This document shows, piece by piece, positions 1 through 11,323 of a stretch of DNA of 64,000 nucleotides; the stretch's first letter is position 1; the number at the start of each line of letters is the position of its first letter. The translations under genes were made by a program, and so were the position numbers. The DNA is taken from contig CP136069.1 in NCBI GenBank assembly GCA_032622095.1, positions 44,742,194 through 44,806,193 of the forward strand, given 5' to 3'. This stretch comes from Siphonodentalium dalli (taxonomy: Eukaryota; Mollusca; Scaphopoda; Gadilida; Siphonodentaliidae). Under the pieces are notes generated by a model that saw nothing but the letters and a program-made list of their open reading frames with translations, was not told where the DNA came from and ran no database searches.

Positions 1-1018
1 CTATTTGTCAAATTTGTTGAATATTTTCATACTTTTGGTAAATTTTTGTGATTGAAGTGGCCAGTTGGAAAATGTCCATTCATTGGTGGTTGGAAAAACT
101 GAGATGCTAACTTTCCCATATTAACAAATTACAAAAAGTCTTTGAAAAAAAAGTAAAGTTTGAGCTATTGCCATTGGTTGGCATCCATGCATGTGTCCTT
201 TTGGCACACCTTACAGACCACATCCCTCATCCAATCATCGCCAAGCTGCATATGGATTCTCGGGGTGACCTCTAGATGGGAGCTTACCATTTTTTCCGAA
301 TTCTGTTAAAAATTGAATTTACCATTTGAATCCATCGGGACACACTGCAGCCCACATTTATAGGTGAAATCCATTGCTGCTGGCAGCCATCTTGGATTTT
401 ACTCTTTGCGAGACTAATTATATTCCAGAGTATACTGGATTGACATCACCCATCCATCCTTTCCAGACATTTATCCATCCTTTCTCCGTCTGTCTGTCCA
501 GGCAGATATCTCCACCACCGGTCGACAAATATCAATGAAATTTGGTATTGATGGTTCACTACTATGACGGCAATCAATTGAGTGTTCCATCGGTTTTCTG
601 TTTATTTCTCTGTTTATTGGAAGTTTTGTTTTTGTGTCTGTATCCCCACCACCGGTTGATGGATATCAATGAAATTTGGTATGGATGTTCATTACTATGA
701 TGGCAATGAATTGCATAATGTTTTTAAAATTTACAGGCATATTTGGGATCACCTCTAAACAGGAGAGTTACTCTTTGCATGACTAAATCCTTCAGCACAC
801 CCAACAGAACACATCCCTCATCTGATCGTCACCAAACCTCATAAGCATGTTCTGGGTGACTGCTAGATGGGAGCTATCCAATTTTTCCGGCAGCCATCTT
901 GGATTTTACTCTTTGCATGACTAAATCCTTTGGCACACCCTACAGGCAAAATCCCTGATCCGCTCATCACCAAACTACATATGATATACTGTGTAACCTC
1001 TAGATGGGAGCATACCAT
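1..1018. repeat. Degenerate core-repeat region
   Basis: No gene seen. Two repeat types are mixed here. A unit of about 135 bp (key phrases CTCTTTGCATGACTAAATCC, TTGGCACACCCTACAG, CCTCTAGATGGGAGC) recurs near 175-410, 767-905 and 905-1018. A second unit around 480-720 carries ATGAAATTTGGTATGGATG and TTCACTACTATGA, also seen at 34.9-35.2 kb. Both resemble the internal core repeats of pearl/Helentron-like elements. The region is old and fragmentary. Confidence 0.6.
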
Positions 1019-1579
1019 TTTTTGCTCACCTCAGACGAAGTCTCCGGGGGAGCAAAAGTGATCACTCCTTGTCCGTAGTCCGTCCGCCCATCCTTCCATC
1101 AACAATTCTTTAAACATCTTCTCCAGAACCATAAGACCGAATGGGTTCATATTTGGTATGGAAGTTCCCCAAGTGACTCACGTTCAGATTTATTAAAATG
1201 AGGTCACCCAGTCAAATAGTTGCGAAGCCAATGCCATAACTCTTCCCTCCATAGCAATTCTTCAAACGACTTCTTCACAAGAACCATCGGGCCTATTTAG
1301 CTTAGATTTGGTATGGAGGGTCCTTGGGTTAATGGGTTCAGATTTGTTAAAATATGGTCACTGGGGCAAACATTGGCGGAGCCAGGCTCATAACTTCAAT
1401 CTAAACAATTTAACCAAAAATAAAAACATTAAAAAAACAATTTTTAAACATAACATCCACCAGGGTACACCGACTCACCCCACCAAATTCAGTTGAAATC
1501 GGTCCAGGTTTCTGAGAGAAAAATCACGAACAGACAGATCATTACCCTTGCCAATTGAAGGGTGAAGTAAGTATATGTA
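1019..1579 (-). mobile_element. Pearl/Helentron-like element, hairpin end at left
   Basis: The left end is an imperfect hairpin (GCTCACCTCAGACGAAGTCT with CCGGGGGAGC) followed by a short GTCCG-rich stretch, then degenerate core repeats containing ATTTGGTATGGAGGGTCC and AATTCTTCAAACGACTTCTT. Related copies lie at 40873 and 56197. Hairpin, tetranucleotide microsatellite and core repeats are the layout known for bivalve pearl elements, which have been linked to Helentrons. No coding part is present. It ends at a 15-C run (1580-1594). Confidence 0.5.
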
Positions 1580-1681
1580 CCCCCCCCCCCCCCCATTACA
1601 AATGTTATTCTTTCACATTCCTAATGCCACAATATTATTTAAGAAGTCAACTCTTTCACTGACACATTATAAAGCTTATGC

Positions 1682-4600
1682 CACTCTCTCCCATGTGGCA
1701 ATGTCTGCCTGTCATTCTCTCCAATGTCTGCCTGTCATTCTCTCCAATGTCTGCCTGTCATTCTCCCCAATGTCTGCCTGTCATTCTCCCCAATGTCTGC
1801 CTGTCATTCTCTCCAATGTCTGCCTGTCATTCTCCCCAATGTCTGCCTGTCATTCTCCCCAATGTCTGCCTGTCATTCTCTCCAATGTCTGCCTGTCATT
1901 CTCTCCAATGTCTGCCTGTCATTATCTCCAATGTATGCCTGTCATTCTCTCCAATGTCTGCCTGTCATTCTCTCCAATGTCTGCCTGTCATTCTCTCCAA
2001 TGTCTGCCTGTCATTCTCTCCAATGTCTGCCTGTCATTCTCTCCAATGTCTGCCTGTCATTCTCTCCAATGTCTGCCTGTCATTCTCTCCAATGTCTGCC
2101 TGTCATTCTCTCCAATGTCTGCCTGTCATTCTCTCCAATGTCTGCCTGTCATTCTCTCCAATGTCTGCCTGTCATTCTCTCCAATGTCTGCCTGTCATTC
2201 TCTCCAATGTCTGCCTGTCATTCTCTCCAATGTCTGCCTGTCATTCTCTCCAATGTCTGCCTGTCATTCTCTCCCATGTCTGCCTGTCATTCTCTCCAAT
2301 GTCTGCCTGTCATTCTCTCCAATGTCTGCCTGTCATTCTCTCCAATGTCTGCCTGTCATTCTCTCCAATGTCTGCCTGTCATTCTCTCCAATGTCTGCCT
2401 GTCATTCTCTCCAATGTCTGCCTGTCATTCTCTCCAATGTCTGCCTGTCATTCTCTCCAATGTCTGCCTGTCATTCTCTCCAATGTCTGCCTGTCATTCT
2501 CTCCCATGTCTGCCTGTCATTCTCTCCAATGTCTGCCTGTCATTCTCTCCAATGTCTGCCTGTCATTCTCTCCAATGTCTGCCTGTCATTCTCTCCAATG
2601 TCTGCCTGTCATTCTCCCCAATGTCTGCCTGTCATTCTCCCCAATGTCTGCCTGTCATTCTCCCCAATGTCTGCCTGTCATTCTCCCCAATGTCTGCCTG
2701 GCATTCTCCCCAATGTCTGCCTGTCATTCTCTCCAAGGTCTGCCTGTCATTCTCTCCAATGTCTGTCTGTCATTCTCTCCAATGTCTGCCTGTCATTCTC
2801 TCCAATGTCTGCCTGTCATTCTCTCCAATGTCTGCCTGTCATTCTCTCCAATGTCTGCCTGTCATTCTCCCCAATGTCTGCCTGTCATTCTCTCCAATGT
2901 CTGCCTGTCATTCTCCCCAATGTCTGCCTGTCATTCTCCCCAATGTCTGCCTGTCATTCTCTCCCATGTCTGCCTGTCATTCTCCCCAATGTCTGCCTGT
3001 CATTCTCCCCAATGTCTGCCTGTCATTCTCTCCAATGTCTGCCTGTTATTCTCTCCCATGTCTGCCTGTCATTCTCTCCCATGTCTGCCTGTCATTCTCC
3101 CCAATGTCTGCCTGTCATTCTCCCCAATGTCTGCCTGTCATTCTCTCCAATGTTTGCCTGTCATTCTCCCCAATGTCTGCCTGTCATTCTCCCCAATGTC
3201 TGCCTGTCATTCTCTCCAATGTCTGCCTGTCATTCTCTCCAATGTCTGCCTGTCATTCTCTCCCATGTCTGCCTGTCATTCTCTCCAATGTCTGCCTGTC
3301 ATTCTCTCCAATGTCTGCCTGTCATTCTCTCCAATGTCTGCCTGTCATTCTCTCCAATGTCTGCCTGTCATTCTCTCCAATGTCTGCCTGTCATTCTCTC
3401 CAAGGTCTGCCTGTCATTCTCTCCAATGTCTGCCTGTCATTCTCTCCAATGTCTGCCTGTCATTCTCTCCAATGTCTGCCTGTCATTCTCTCCAATGTCT
3501 GCCTGTCATTCTCTCCAATGTCTGCCTGTCATTCTCCCCAATGTCTGCCTGTCATTCTCTCCAATGTCTGCCTGTCATTCTCCCCAATGTCTGCCTGTCA
3601 TTCTCTCCCATGTCTGCCTGTCATTCTCCCCAATGTCTGCCTGTCATTCTCCCCAATGTCTGCCTGTCATTCTCTCCAATGTCTGCCTGTTATTCTCTCC
3701 CATGTCTGCCTGTCATTCTCTCCCATGTCTGCCTGTCATTCTCCCCAATGTCTGCCTGTCATTCTCCCCAATGTCTGCCTGTCATTCTCTCCAATGTCTG
3801 CCTGTCATTCTCCCCAATGTCTGCCTGTCATTCTCCCCAATGTCTGCCTGTCATTCTCTCCAATGTCTGCCTGTCATTCTCTCCAATGTCTGCCTGTCAT
3901 TCTCTCCCATGTCTGCCTGTCATTCTCTCCAATGTCTGCCTGTCATTCTCTCCAATGTCTGCCTGTCATTCTCTCCAATGTCTGCCTGTCGTTCTCTCCA
4001 ATGTCTGCCTGTCATTCTCCCCAATGTCTGCCTGTCATTCTCCCCAATGTCTGCCTGTCATTCTCCCCAATGTCTGCCTGTCATTCTCCCCAATGTCTGC
4101 CTGTCATTCTCCCCAATGTCTGCCTGTCATTCTCTCCAAGGTCTGCCTGTCATTCTCTCCAATGTCTGCCTGTCATTCTCTCCAATGTCTGCCTGTCATT
4201 CTCTCCAATGTCTGCCTGTCATTCTCTCCAATGTCTGCCTGTCATTCTCTCCAATGTCTGCCTGTCATTCTCCCCAATGTCTGCCTGTCATTCTCTCCAA
4301 TGTCTGCCTGTCATTCTCCCCAATGTCTGCCTGTCATTCTCCCCAATGTCTGCCTGTCATTCTCTCCCATGTCTGCCTGTCATTCTCCCCAATGTCTGCC
4401 TGTCATTCTCCCCAATGTCTGCCTGTCATTCTCTCCAATGTCTGCCTGTTATTCTCTCCCATGTCTGCCTGTCATTCTCCCATGTCTGCCTGTCATTCTC
4501 CCCAATGTCTGCCTGTCATTCTCCCCAATGTCTGCCTGTCATTCTCTCCAATGTCTGCCTGTCATTCTCCCCAATGTCTGCCTGTCATTCTCCCCAATGT

Positions 4601-6419
4601 CTGCCTGTCATTCTCTCCCATGTCTGCCTGTCATTCTCTCCCATGTCTTCTGCCTGTCATTCTCTCCCATGTCTGCCTGTCATTCTCCCCAATGTCTGCC
4701 TGTCATTCTCCCCAATGTCTGCCTGTCATTCTCTCCAATGTCTGCCTGTTATTCTCTCCCATGTCTGCCTGTCATTCTCCCATGTCTGCCTGTCATTCTC
4801 CCCAATGTCTGCCTGTCATTCTCCCCAATGTCTGCCTGTCATTCTCTCCAATGTCTGCCTGTCATTCTCCCCAATGTCTGCCTGTCATTCTCCCCAATGT
4901 CTGTCTGTCATTCTCTCCCATGTCTGCCTGTCATTCTCTCCCATGTCTGCCTGTCATTCTCCCCAATGTCTGCCTGTCATTCTCCCCAATGTCTGCCTGT
5001 CATTCTCTCCAATGTCTGCCTGTCATTCTCTCCAATGTCTGCCTGTCATTCTCTCCAATGTATGCCTGTCATTCTCTCCAATGTCTGCCTGTCATTCTCT
5101 CCAATGTCTGCCTGTCATTCTCTCCAATGTCTGCCTGTCATTCTCTCCAATGTCTGCCTGTCATTCTCTCCAATCTCTGCCTGTCATTCTCTCCAATGTC
5201 TGCCTGTCATTCTCTCCCATGTCTGCCTGTCATTCTCTCCAATGTCTGCCTGTCATTCTCCCCAATGTCTGCCTGTCATTCTCCCCAATGTCTGCCTGTC
5301 ATTCTCCCCAATGTCTGCCTGTCATTCTCTCCAATGTCTGCCTGTCATTCTCCCCAATGTCTGCCTGTCATTCTCTCCCATGTCTGCCTGTCATTCTCTC
5401 CCATGTCTGCCTGTCATTCTCTCCAATTTCTGCCTGTCATTCTCCCCAATGTCTGCCTGTCATTCTCCCCAATGTCTGCCTGTCATTCTCGCCCATGTCT
5501 GCCTGTCATTCTCCCCAATGTCTGCCTGTCATTCTCCCCAATGTCTGCCTGTCATTCTCTCCAATGTCTGCCTGTCATTCTCCCCAATGTCTGCCTGTCA
5601 TTCTCCCCAATGTCTGCCTGTCATTCTCCCCAATGTCTGCCTGTCATTCTCTCCAATGTCTGCCTGTCATTCTCCCCAATGTCTGCCTGTCATTCTGCCC
5701 AATGTCTGCCTGTCATGCTCGCCCATGTCTGCCTGTCATTCTCTCCCATGTCTGCCTGTCATTCTCCCCAATGTCTGCCTGTCATTCTCCCCAATGTCTG
5801 CCTGTCATTCTCTCCAATGTCTGCCTGTCATTCTCCCCAATGTCTGCCTGTCATTCTCTCCCATGTCTGCCTGTCATTCTCTCCAATGTCTGCCTGTCAT
5901 TCTCTCCAATGTCTGTCTGTCATTCTCTCCAATGTCTGCCTGTCATTCTCCCCAATGTCTGCCTGTCATTCTCTCCCATGTCTGCCTGTCATTCTCTCCA
6001 ATGTCTGCCTGTCATTCTCTCCAATGTCTGCCTGTCATTCTCTCCAATGTCTGCCTTTCATTCTCTCCAATGTCTGCCTGTCATTCTCTCCAATGTCTGC
6101 CTGTCATTCTCTCCAATGTCTGCCTGTCATTCTCTCCAATGTCTGCCTGTCATTCTCTCCAATGTCTGCCTGTCATTCTCTCCAATGTCTGCCTGTCATT
6201 CTCTCCAATGTCTGCCTGTCATTCTCTCCAATGTCTGCCTGTCATTCTCTCCAATGTATGCCTGTCATTCTCTCCAATGTCTGCCTGTCATTCTCTCCAA
6301 TGTCTGCCTGTCATTCTCTCCAATGTCTGCCTGTCATTCTCTCCAATGTCTGCCTGTCATTCTCTCCAATGTCTGCCTGTCATTCTCTCCAATGTCCGCC
6401 TGTCATTCTCTCCAATGTC
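1682..6419. repeat. 23-bp minisatellite, about 205 copies
   Basis: A head-to-tail array of a 23-bp unit that begins TGTCTGCCTGTC and ends TCTCCAA; 17 of 23 plus-strand bases are pyrimidines. Three monomer types recur: ..CTCTCCAA, ..CTCCCCAA and ..CTCTCCCA. About 1880-2600 and 5880-6415 are nearly pure first type, while 2600-5880 is a mosaic with higher-order repetition. Because 23 is not divisible by 3 and no stop is made, all three plus frames stay open for about 1,570-1,630 codons and give the same 23-residue repeat (containing CHSLQCLPVILSNVC). The minus strand has a TGA in each unit. I see no promoter, no splice pattern and no conserved non-repeat coding end, so this is a satellite-type array and not a gene. 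Confidence 0.97.
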
Positions 6420-6479
6420 ACTTGTGTATGCAATGAGATCTTATCTAATCTGACACTGATAAACAAATAACAGAAACTG

Positions 6480-7498
6480 TTGGATAATGTTTATTTGTGT
6501 CATTCATTTCAATTTAAATGAGATTAATTCCCATAAATTATTAGATGTACCATGTTCATAACCCTCCCCTAAATGTTGTAACTTATTTTGAGGAAAATGA
6601 ACACACTTCAACTTTCTAAAATATACCCTTTGAAAATACTAGATCAATGGATCTCATATATAGGAGATAGGAGATTTAACACTCCTGCACACACCCTATA
6701 TATGCTGTGAATTGATGTTTGGTACTTGTATATAGATTCCTATATTACATGTAATAATGTTGATATACCAGGATTATATATCAGTAAGATTTTGATAAAT
6801 TTCCAACAGTTGGAGAGCTTGATGTACCAGTTGTAATTTAGTTTGGTCCAGTTGAGAGGTAATGGGCAATGATCTGTTGGGGGAGGGGTCAGTGTGTGCA
6901 GTTAGAAATATCAAGGTGGACACCCCCCATATCCCCTCCCATCGTTCAATGAAGACCTTCTACCCGTGTCCCTGTTTAGAGATAATTGTTTTAAAGTGAT
7001 TTGACGAGTACTGACTATTGTAGTCTTCAGAGTTCCAGTCTTCTCCGTATTTACACTCTGGTGAACGACTCCAGTCATTGACAGTCTTGTTTACAGGCAT
7101 GTATTGTATCACCTCTAAATGATATTTGAATAAAACATGCCGGCAGCTATCTCAGAATTTACACTTTACATCACAAATACTCTGGCAAATTGGCATGCCC
7201 AGCAGCCAACATGTTTTATCCAATTGATCCCAGACTTCATATGGGTTGACATTTTAACTTTCCACATTATCCCCTCTCCAAGTTGAGTTACGGTGTCATT
7301 GACACTTTCATTTTTTCCATTTTCAATCATAAAATGGCACCCTCACTCTGCCATCTCCACCCCACTTAAGTGGACTAGTCTATACGCACCAATAAGAGTC
7401 ACGATAGCAATGGCAACAGGGGCACAACTTTTGCTAGAAATTTCAGACCAAAAGTACGTTTAATTTGTTCTGATAGTTTGATATTTCAACCAGTATCA
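6480..7498. other. Non-coding stretch with dispersed repeat
   Basis: No gene seen. 6970-7093 is a direct diverged copy of 42775-42898 (both run from CCTGTTTAGA through CCAGTCTT to GACAGTCTTGTTT or GACTGTCTTGTTT). 6850-6960 resembles the right end of the hAT element at 16875-17999 (AAGGTGGACACCCCCC). Confidence 0.5.
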
Positions 7499-7970
7499 AA
7501 GGCCCACTTAATTTTCGAACCCCCAGATCACATATATGCCATATTATATTACCATTTGAAAGGGGAAACTCCAAAACATTGTATTATCAACTGATCCGGT
7601 GTAATAAACTGTGAACATGTTGTTTTTGTTGAGTTACCAACATGTTTTTGTCATCTAGATTGTAGTAAAAAGTGTATTATTTTCAATGGAGGGGGAATAA
7701 CTCTATATCTTAAAATAGAGTTATTCCCCTTCCATTGAAAATTCATCTCTAGTTTGAATTCTGTTGCATTCTGGGAGTCAAAACGGGGGTAATCTTTGTA
7801 TGTTTTCAGCAGTTTTCTATTTCTCTATGGGCATCTTCTGAGACACAGATGTTTCAAATGGTGATGAATTATAGTATTTTAATCATATTTAGGGCATAGA
7901 TTGTTATTAAAACCGTATATCAAGTCATAATAAAAAAAATAATCAGTGACTCGAAAATTAAGTGGGCCTT
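7499..7970. mobile_element. PIF/Harbinger-like MITE with central hairpin
   Basis: Terminal inverted repeats of about 20 bp, AAGGCCCACTTAATTTTCGA at left and its complement at right, bound a 472-bp element without coding capacity. The centre (7678-7743) is a separate strong hairpin with arms containing GGGGAATAACTCTAT. Flanking triplets are CAA and TAA, close to the TAA duplication typical of PIF/Harbinger. The GGCC-containing terminus fits that group, but one flank base differs, so the class is tentative. Confidence 0.6.
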
Positions 7971-8096
7971 AAAGTGTGAAATTTGTTGTTTTTAGACCAA
8001 AAGTAAAAAATGTCCTACTTTTGGTCAATTTTGTTATTGGAATGGCCATCGATAGTAATATCTAACTATAGGTAAGGAATTTTCAACAGTTGGAAA

Positions 8097-8309
8097 GCTT
8101 GATGTAATCCAATTCAATAGGGATGGGTGTAAATAAATGGAATTCCCTGGACTTGGAAATATTGGTTTAGTACTGAGGGCAATAGTCATTGGATTCGCAA
8201 AGTTCTACTTTGATTGGGCCCAACACTCAGGGACATGGCGACAGGGGTGGGGTGTCTACACCCCCAACTTTGATCAAAATGTTCAACAGTTGGAAATTTC
8301 ATGCCTGAC
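8097..8309. repeat. TTGGAAATT-rich hAT-derived repeat fragment
   Basis: Contains AGTTGGAAATTTCATGCCTG and CAACAGTTGGAAAGCTTG, phrases shared with the internal units of the hAT element at 16875-17999. It continues at 8702-9060 beyond the insertion at 8318-8693. Confidence 0.5.
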
Positions 8310-8317
8310 ATTATAGT

Positions 8318-8693
8318 CAGGGGCGCCGGAAGAGGGGGGCAGAGGGGGGCAGCTGACCCCCCTGCCCTTGACCAAGGGGGGCGAGCGGGGGCAACACTTG
8401 CCCTTTTTCTGGAGACAGAAAATGCTTTTTGTGTGTTTAATCTCGTGTTTTTTATAGCAAAATGTGACTTTTTTGGTCCAAATACCATCAATTTCACAAG
8501 GAATATTAATTTTTTGTCAATTTTATCACAAAACGGCCATAAAAACCGACAAATACCATTAAAATAGGGATTTTTGCCACAATGAATTTATGGTTATTTT
8601 CCCGAGTTTGCGGAGAAAATGCCCTTTTTTGCGGAAAAGTGCCCTTTTTGTAGGCTCTGCCCCCCCTGCCCTTGGATGCTTCCGGCGCCCCTG
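8318..8693. mobile_element. Non-autonomous hAT element, perfect 8-bp TSD
   Basis: Ends are CAGGGGCGCCGGAAG at left and CTTCCGGCGCCCCTG at right, an exact 15-bp inverted repeat. The flanking octamer ATTATAGT is present at 8310-8317 and again at 8694-8701. An 8-bp duplication with CAGGG-type ends is diagnostic of hAT. The 376-bp body is G/C-rich at the ends, AT-rich in the middle, and lacks a transposase. It interrupts an older TTGGAAATT repeat, so it is the younger insertion. Confidence 0.9.
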
Positions 8694-8701
8694 ATTATAG
8701 T

Positions 8702-9060
8702 TGGAAATTTCATGGCTGACATTATAGTTGGAAATTTTTCCTCAGCATATAGGTTGAAATTGTTCTCATTCTTTGATTTTCCAAGAAGTAATTAGCAGGA
8801 TTTTTTTTGTTTTTAGAACAACAGTAGCATATTTTTCGTCGTTTGAAGCTGTTTTTGTCTAAAATGGCCATCAGCTGGAAATTGTCCAACCTTAGGGGGG
8901 TGTCAGGTTTGAAATTCAAACAGTTCGAAAGTTTGAGTACCAGTCCAACCCGGGTTTGTAAATGGTATTTCACGAACATAGGAGTTTGGCCTGGTGTGGG
9001 TGCATTTTGGAAACTCACCCCCCCCCCCCCCAACATACCCAACGGAAACCATCTAGCCAC
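8702..9060. repeat. TTGGAAATT-rich hAT-derived repeat fragment
   Basis: Continuation of the repeat interrupted at 8318-8693. Includes ATGGCCATCAGCTGGAAATT, the CAACCTTAGGGGGGTGTCAG phrase and a C14 run at 9018-9031, then CATCTAGCCAC. This matches the order seen in 17100-17999. Confidence 0.55.
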
Positions 9061-9154
9061 TTATATGATACATCATGTAACGCATTATATAATCCGACCT
9101 CTACCAGGGTTGCAAGTCTATCGACTCACCGATTTCCACTAACCGCGACTTCCA

Positions 9155-9361
9155 CTAACCGCGAGAGGATAGCGACACCGATCTTCGAGTTTGTTTGGCC
9201 TCAAGGAATGAGACGAATGCCTTGCACTGATTTCTCCCGTGACCGAACTTGACACACATAGAGCACTGAGCAGTATGATAACAACGTGTGATCGATTGTA
9301 CAACCATTCTTTGTAAAGTCATTCTTATATTGTTGGGGTCATCCGCGGATGTCTTCACCAT
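9155..9361 (-). pseudogene. Possible zinc-knuckle coding fragment
   Basis: A 68-codon minus-strand open stretch contains CSMCVKFGHGRNQC at residues 33-46, which fits the CX2CX4HX4C zinc knuckle found in retroelement gag/ORF1 and some RNA-binding proteins. Nothing else of a retroelement (reverse transcriptase, endonuclease, terminal repeats) is visible nearby. The match could be chance in a short frame. If real, it is an isolated remnant. Function not assigned. Confidence 0.2.
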
Positions 9362-9399
9362 AATGGAATCATCGGTCCATATGCAGTGTTCACCTAACT

Positions 9400-9850
9400 A
9401 ACACGCGACAATTGGTCCAGATCCCCACACGTGTGTTCCTCGTGCCATTTTGATGGCGGCTTTGAGGAAGCATTTTTTCTTCACCGATGACGACACGAGG
9501 CCACAGTCGTAACATAATTAGATCACACAAATAGACCATAAATACCGGTACATGGTACTATATCTCATTGTGCTATCATACTTAAATTTAGTAATTGGTT
9601 GCATGTACATGTAGTCACATACCCTGAACCGGCGGTTCCAATATTTTCAAATTTCTTAAATGATTTGTGGTAAATATGACAGAAAGAAAGGCTTACTACA
9701 TATATATAAATATAACTCCATAGTTGGTTTCCTGTTCTTGTGTAGAAGGGAAGAAAGAATGCCCAGTTTCAGTATCGTGCAAGAAATGTATCGGGGTTGC
9801 AGGGTGTGAGAAACATTGTGAAAAGAGGAACCATGCATGTTATCAAATCG
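9400..9850. other. Unassigned non-coding sequence
   Basis: No gene, tandem repeat or clear inverted-repeat element seen. Only short AT-rich and ACATGTA-type motifs common across the window. Confidence 0.4.
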
Positions 9851-9851
9851 C

Positions 9852-10092
9852 GTTTAAACCCGTCGACTAACTGGATTCTATAAAAGACATAAAAATACAG
9901 CTAAGCCAACATTGGAATGGTCTACATGCTGTTATATCTATTTGGAGGAATGCTCATAAAATAATAGGGGACGAAACAGAGAAAACAGATAATATTGAAG
10001 CACAGATAGCTTCATTTTCATTGGTGGGACATGTTCAGATAATACGTTCAATGCATGGCCGTTTGTTGAACGTATTATCTGAACCTCTTAAA
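9852..10092. mobile_element. Decayed R-family MITE
   Basis: Shares with the R element at 44291-44560 the phrase ATTGGAATGGTCTA and the inverted pair ATGTTCAGATAATA ... TATTATCTGAAC. Its outer ends (AAACCCG at left, AAGGG at right) are degraded versions of the TTAA-CCCTTT terminus. No coding content. Confidence 0.5.
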
Positions 10093-10650
10093 GGGAACCC
10101 CACATAAAAAAACGCTCTGGTAATACCCTGGTAAATGTGCCACCATATTCCAGGGTATAATGGTATTACCCGGATTTACCGGGATCTATACCAGGGTAAA
10201 TTTCACTTACCGCCGCCTACCCTAGTATTTTATATCTCTACTAACCCGATTGAACACTGGTATTACACCGGTGAATGGATGATGGACCCCGGTAAGTGAA
10301 ATGTACTGTGGCATATCCCGGTAAATGCCATAGCCCATTAGCCCTACCTTATGGTGTATCTTGGTTTACCAGGGTTTTATACATGGGTCATATATATACA
10401 CCGGTAAGATAAGTGTACTGTGGTATATACACCCTATACTATATCTTGGTTAACTGGTCAGGGTTTTACCTTGGTCATATATACCCTGTAAGTGAAATTA
10501 ACTGCTCTATATCCTGGTAATTAACTGCAGGTAATACCCAAAACATATATTTTGGTTTACCAGGGTTTACTTTGGTCACATGGACCTATACCCGCGCGGT
10601 AAGTGCAATATATACCGTGGTATATCCTGGTATAAATGTATGTTAACCCA
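10093..10650. repeat. Degenerate tandem array, about 110-bp unit
   Basis: Key phrases recur at roughly 86-112 bp spacing: AAGTGAAATGTACTGTGG (10292), AAGATAAGTGTACTGTGG (10404), AAGTGAAATTAACTGC (10490) and AAGTGCAATATATACCGTGG (10601), alternating with GGTTTACCAGGGTTT. Another fragment resumes at about 12588 (GATTTACCAGGGTTTTACAT), so the 10655-12586 block was inserted into this array. Confidence 0.7.
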
Positions 10651-10654
10651 ATAT

Positions 10655-11245
10655 ATATAGATACTAGCAGGTGGACCCGACTTCGTCCGGGCTGTTTCCC
10701 CTCTGCTTTTCGGCGAATTGCGCGATTTGACCTTGAATTGTCCATTTTGAAGGTCAAGGTCAGGTGGGGTCACGATTTGACCCGTCCAAAACACTGCCCG
10801 GACAAAAGTACCCGACAAAAGTACCCGTCGAAATGCATCTGGTTTTACCCAATTTGACCTTGAATTGATCATTTTGAAGGTCAAGGTCAGGTCGGGGTCA
10901 CGATTTTGTCCAAAACACTCAGTGGACAAAAGTAACCCTATGTATCAAATTTCGTGGAAATCCCATAAAAATTCGCGATTTGACCTTGAATTGACCCGAT
11001 TTCAAGGTCAATGTCACGTCACACGGGCAAATGAATAGGCTTATGAGACTCCCCGTACGAAAGTATCCCTAGACACTAATTTTCATCGAAATCCCGTTAT
11101 ACTCGGGCGTTTGACCTTGAAATGACCCGATTTCAAGGTCAAGGTCACGTAACACGTAACAAATTAATAGGCCTATGCCACTCCCCGGCCGAAAGTACCC
11201 CACATACCAAGTTGCATCGAAATCGGCTAGGCCATTCTCGAGTCC
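10655..11245. repeat. AAGGTCA-palindrome repeat block
   Basis: Four degenerate units of roughly 120-150 bp, each carrying TTTGACCTTGAAWTGA followed about 10 bp later by TTCAAGGTCAAGGTCA or a close variant. Pairs lie near 10728/10754, 10857/10876, 10981/11002 and 11112/11133. Connecting sequence includes GGACAAAAGTACCC and TCGAAATCCCGTTATA. The block starts with ACTAGCAGGTGGACCCGAC, resembling the ACTAGCCGATGAGCCCGAC start of the following repeats. No coding capacity. Confidence 0.7.
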
Positions 11246-11249
11246 ATCG

Positions 11250-11300
11250 CGAACACACACACACACACACACACACCCTCACACACACACCCCCACACAG
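11250..11300. repeat. (CA)n microsatellite
   Basis: Imperfect CA/ACCC dinucleotide run linking the AAGGTCA block to the next repeats. Confidence 0.85.
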
Positions 11301-11323
11301 ATTTCCCAAAATATATAATAGAC

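Noticed and set aside
1682-6419. CRISPR-like array
   Set aside because: Units are contiguous 23-mers with no unique spacers, and the setting is eukaryotic.
1575-6470. Three overlapping plus-strand reading frames of about 1,570-1,630 codons as giant Cys-rich proteins
   Set aside because: They are the same 23-bp unit read in three frames. The openness follows from unit length and lack of stops, and non-repeat ends are short and ordinary.
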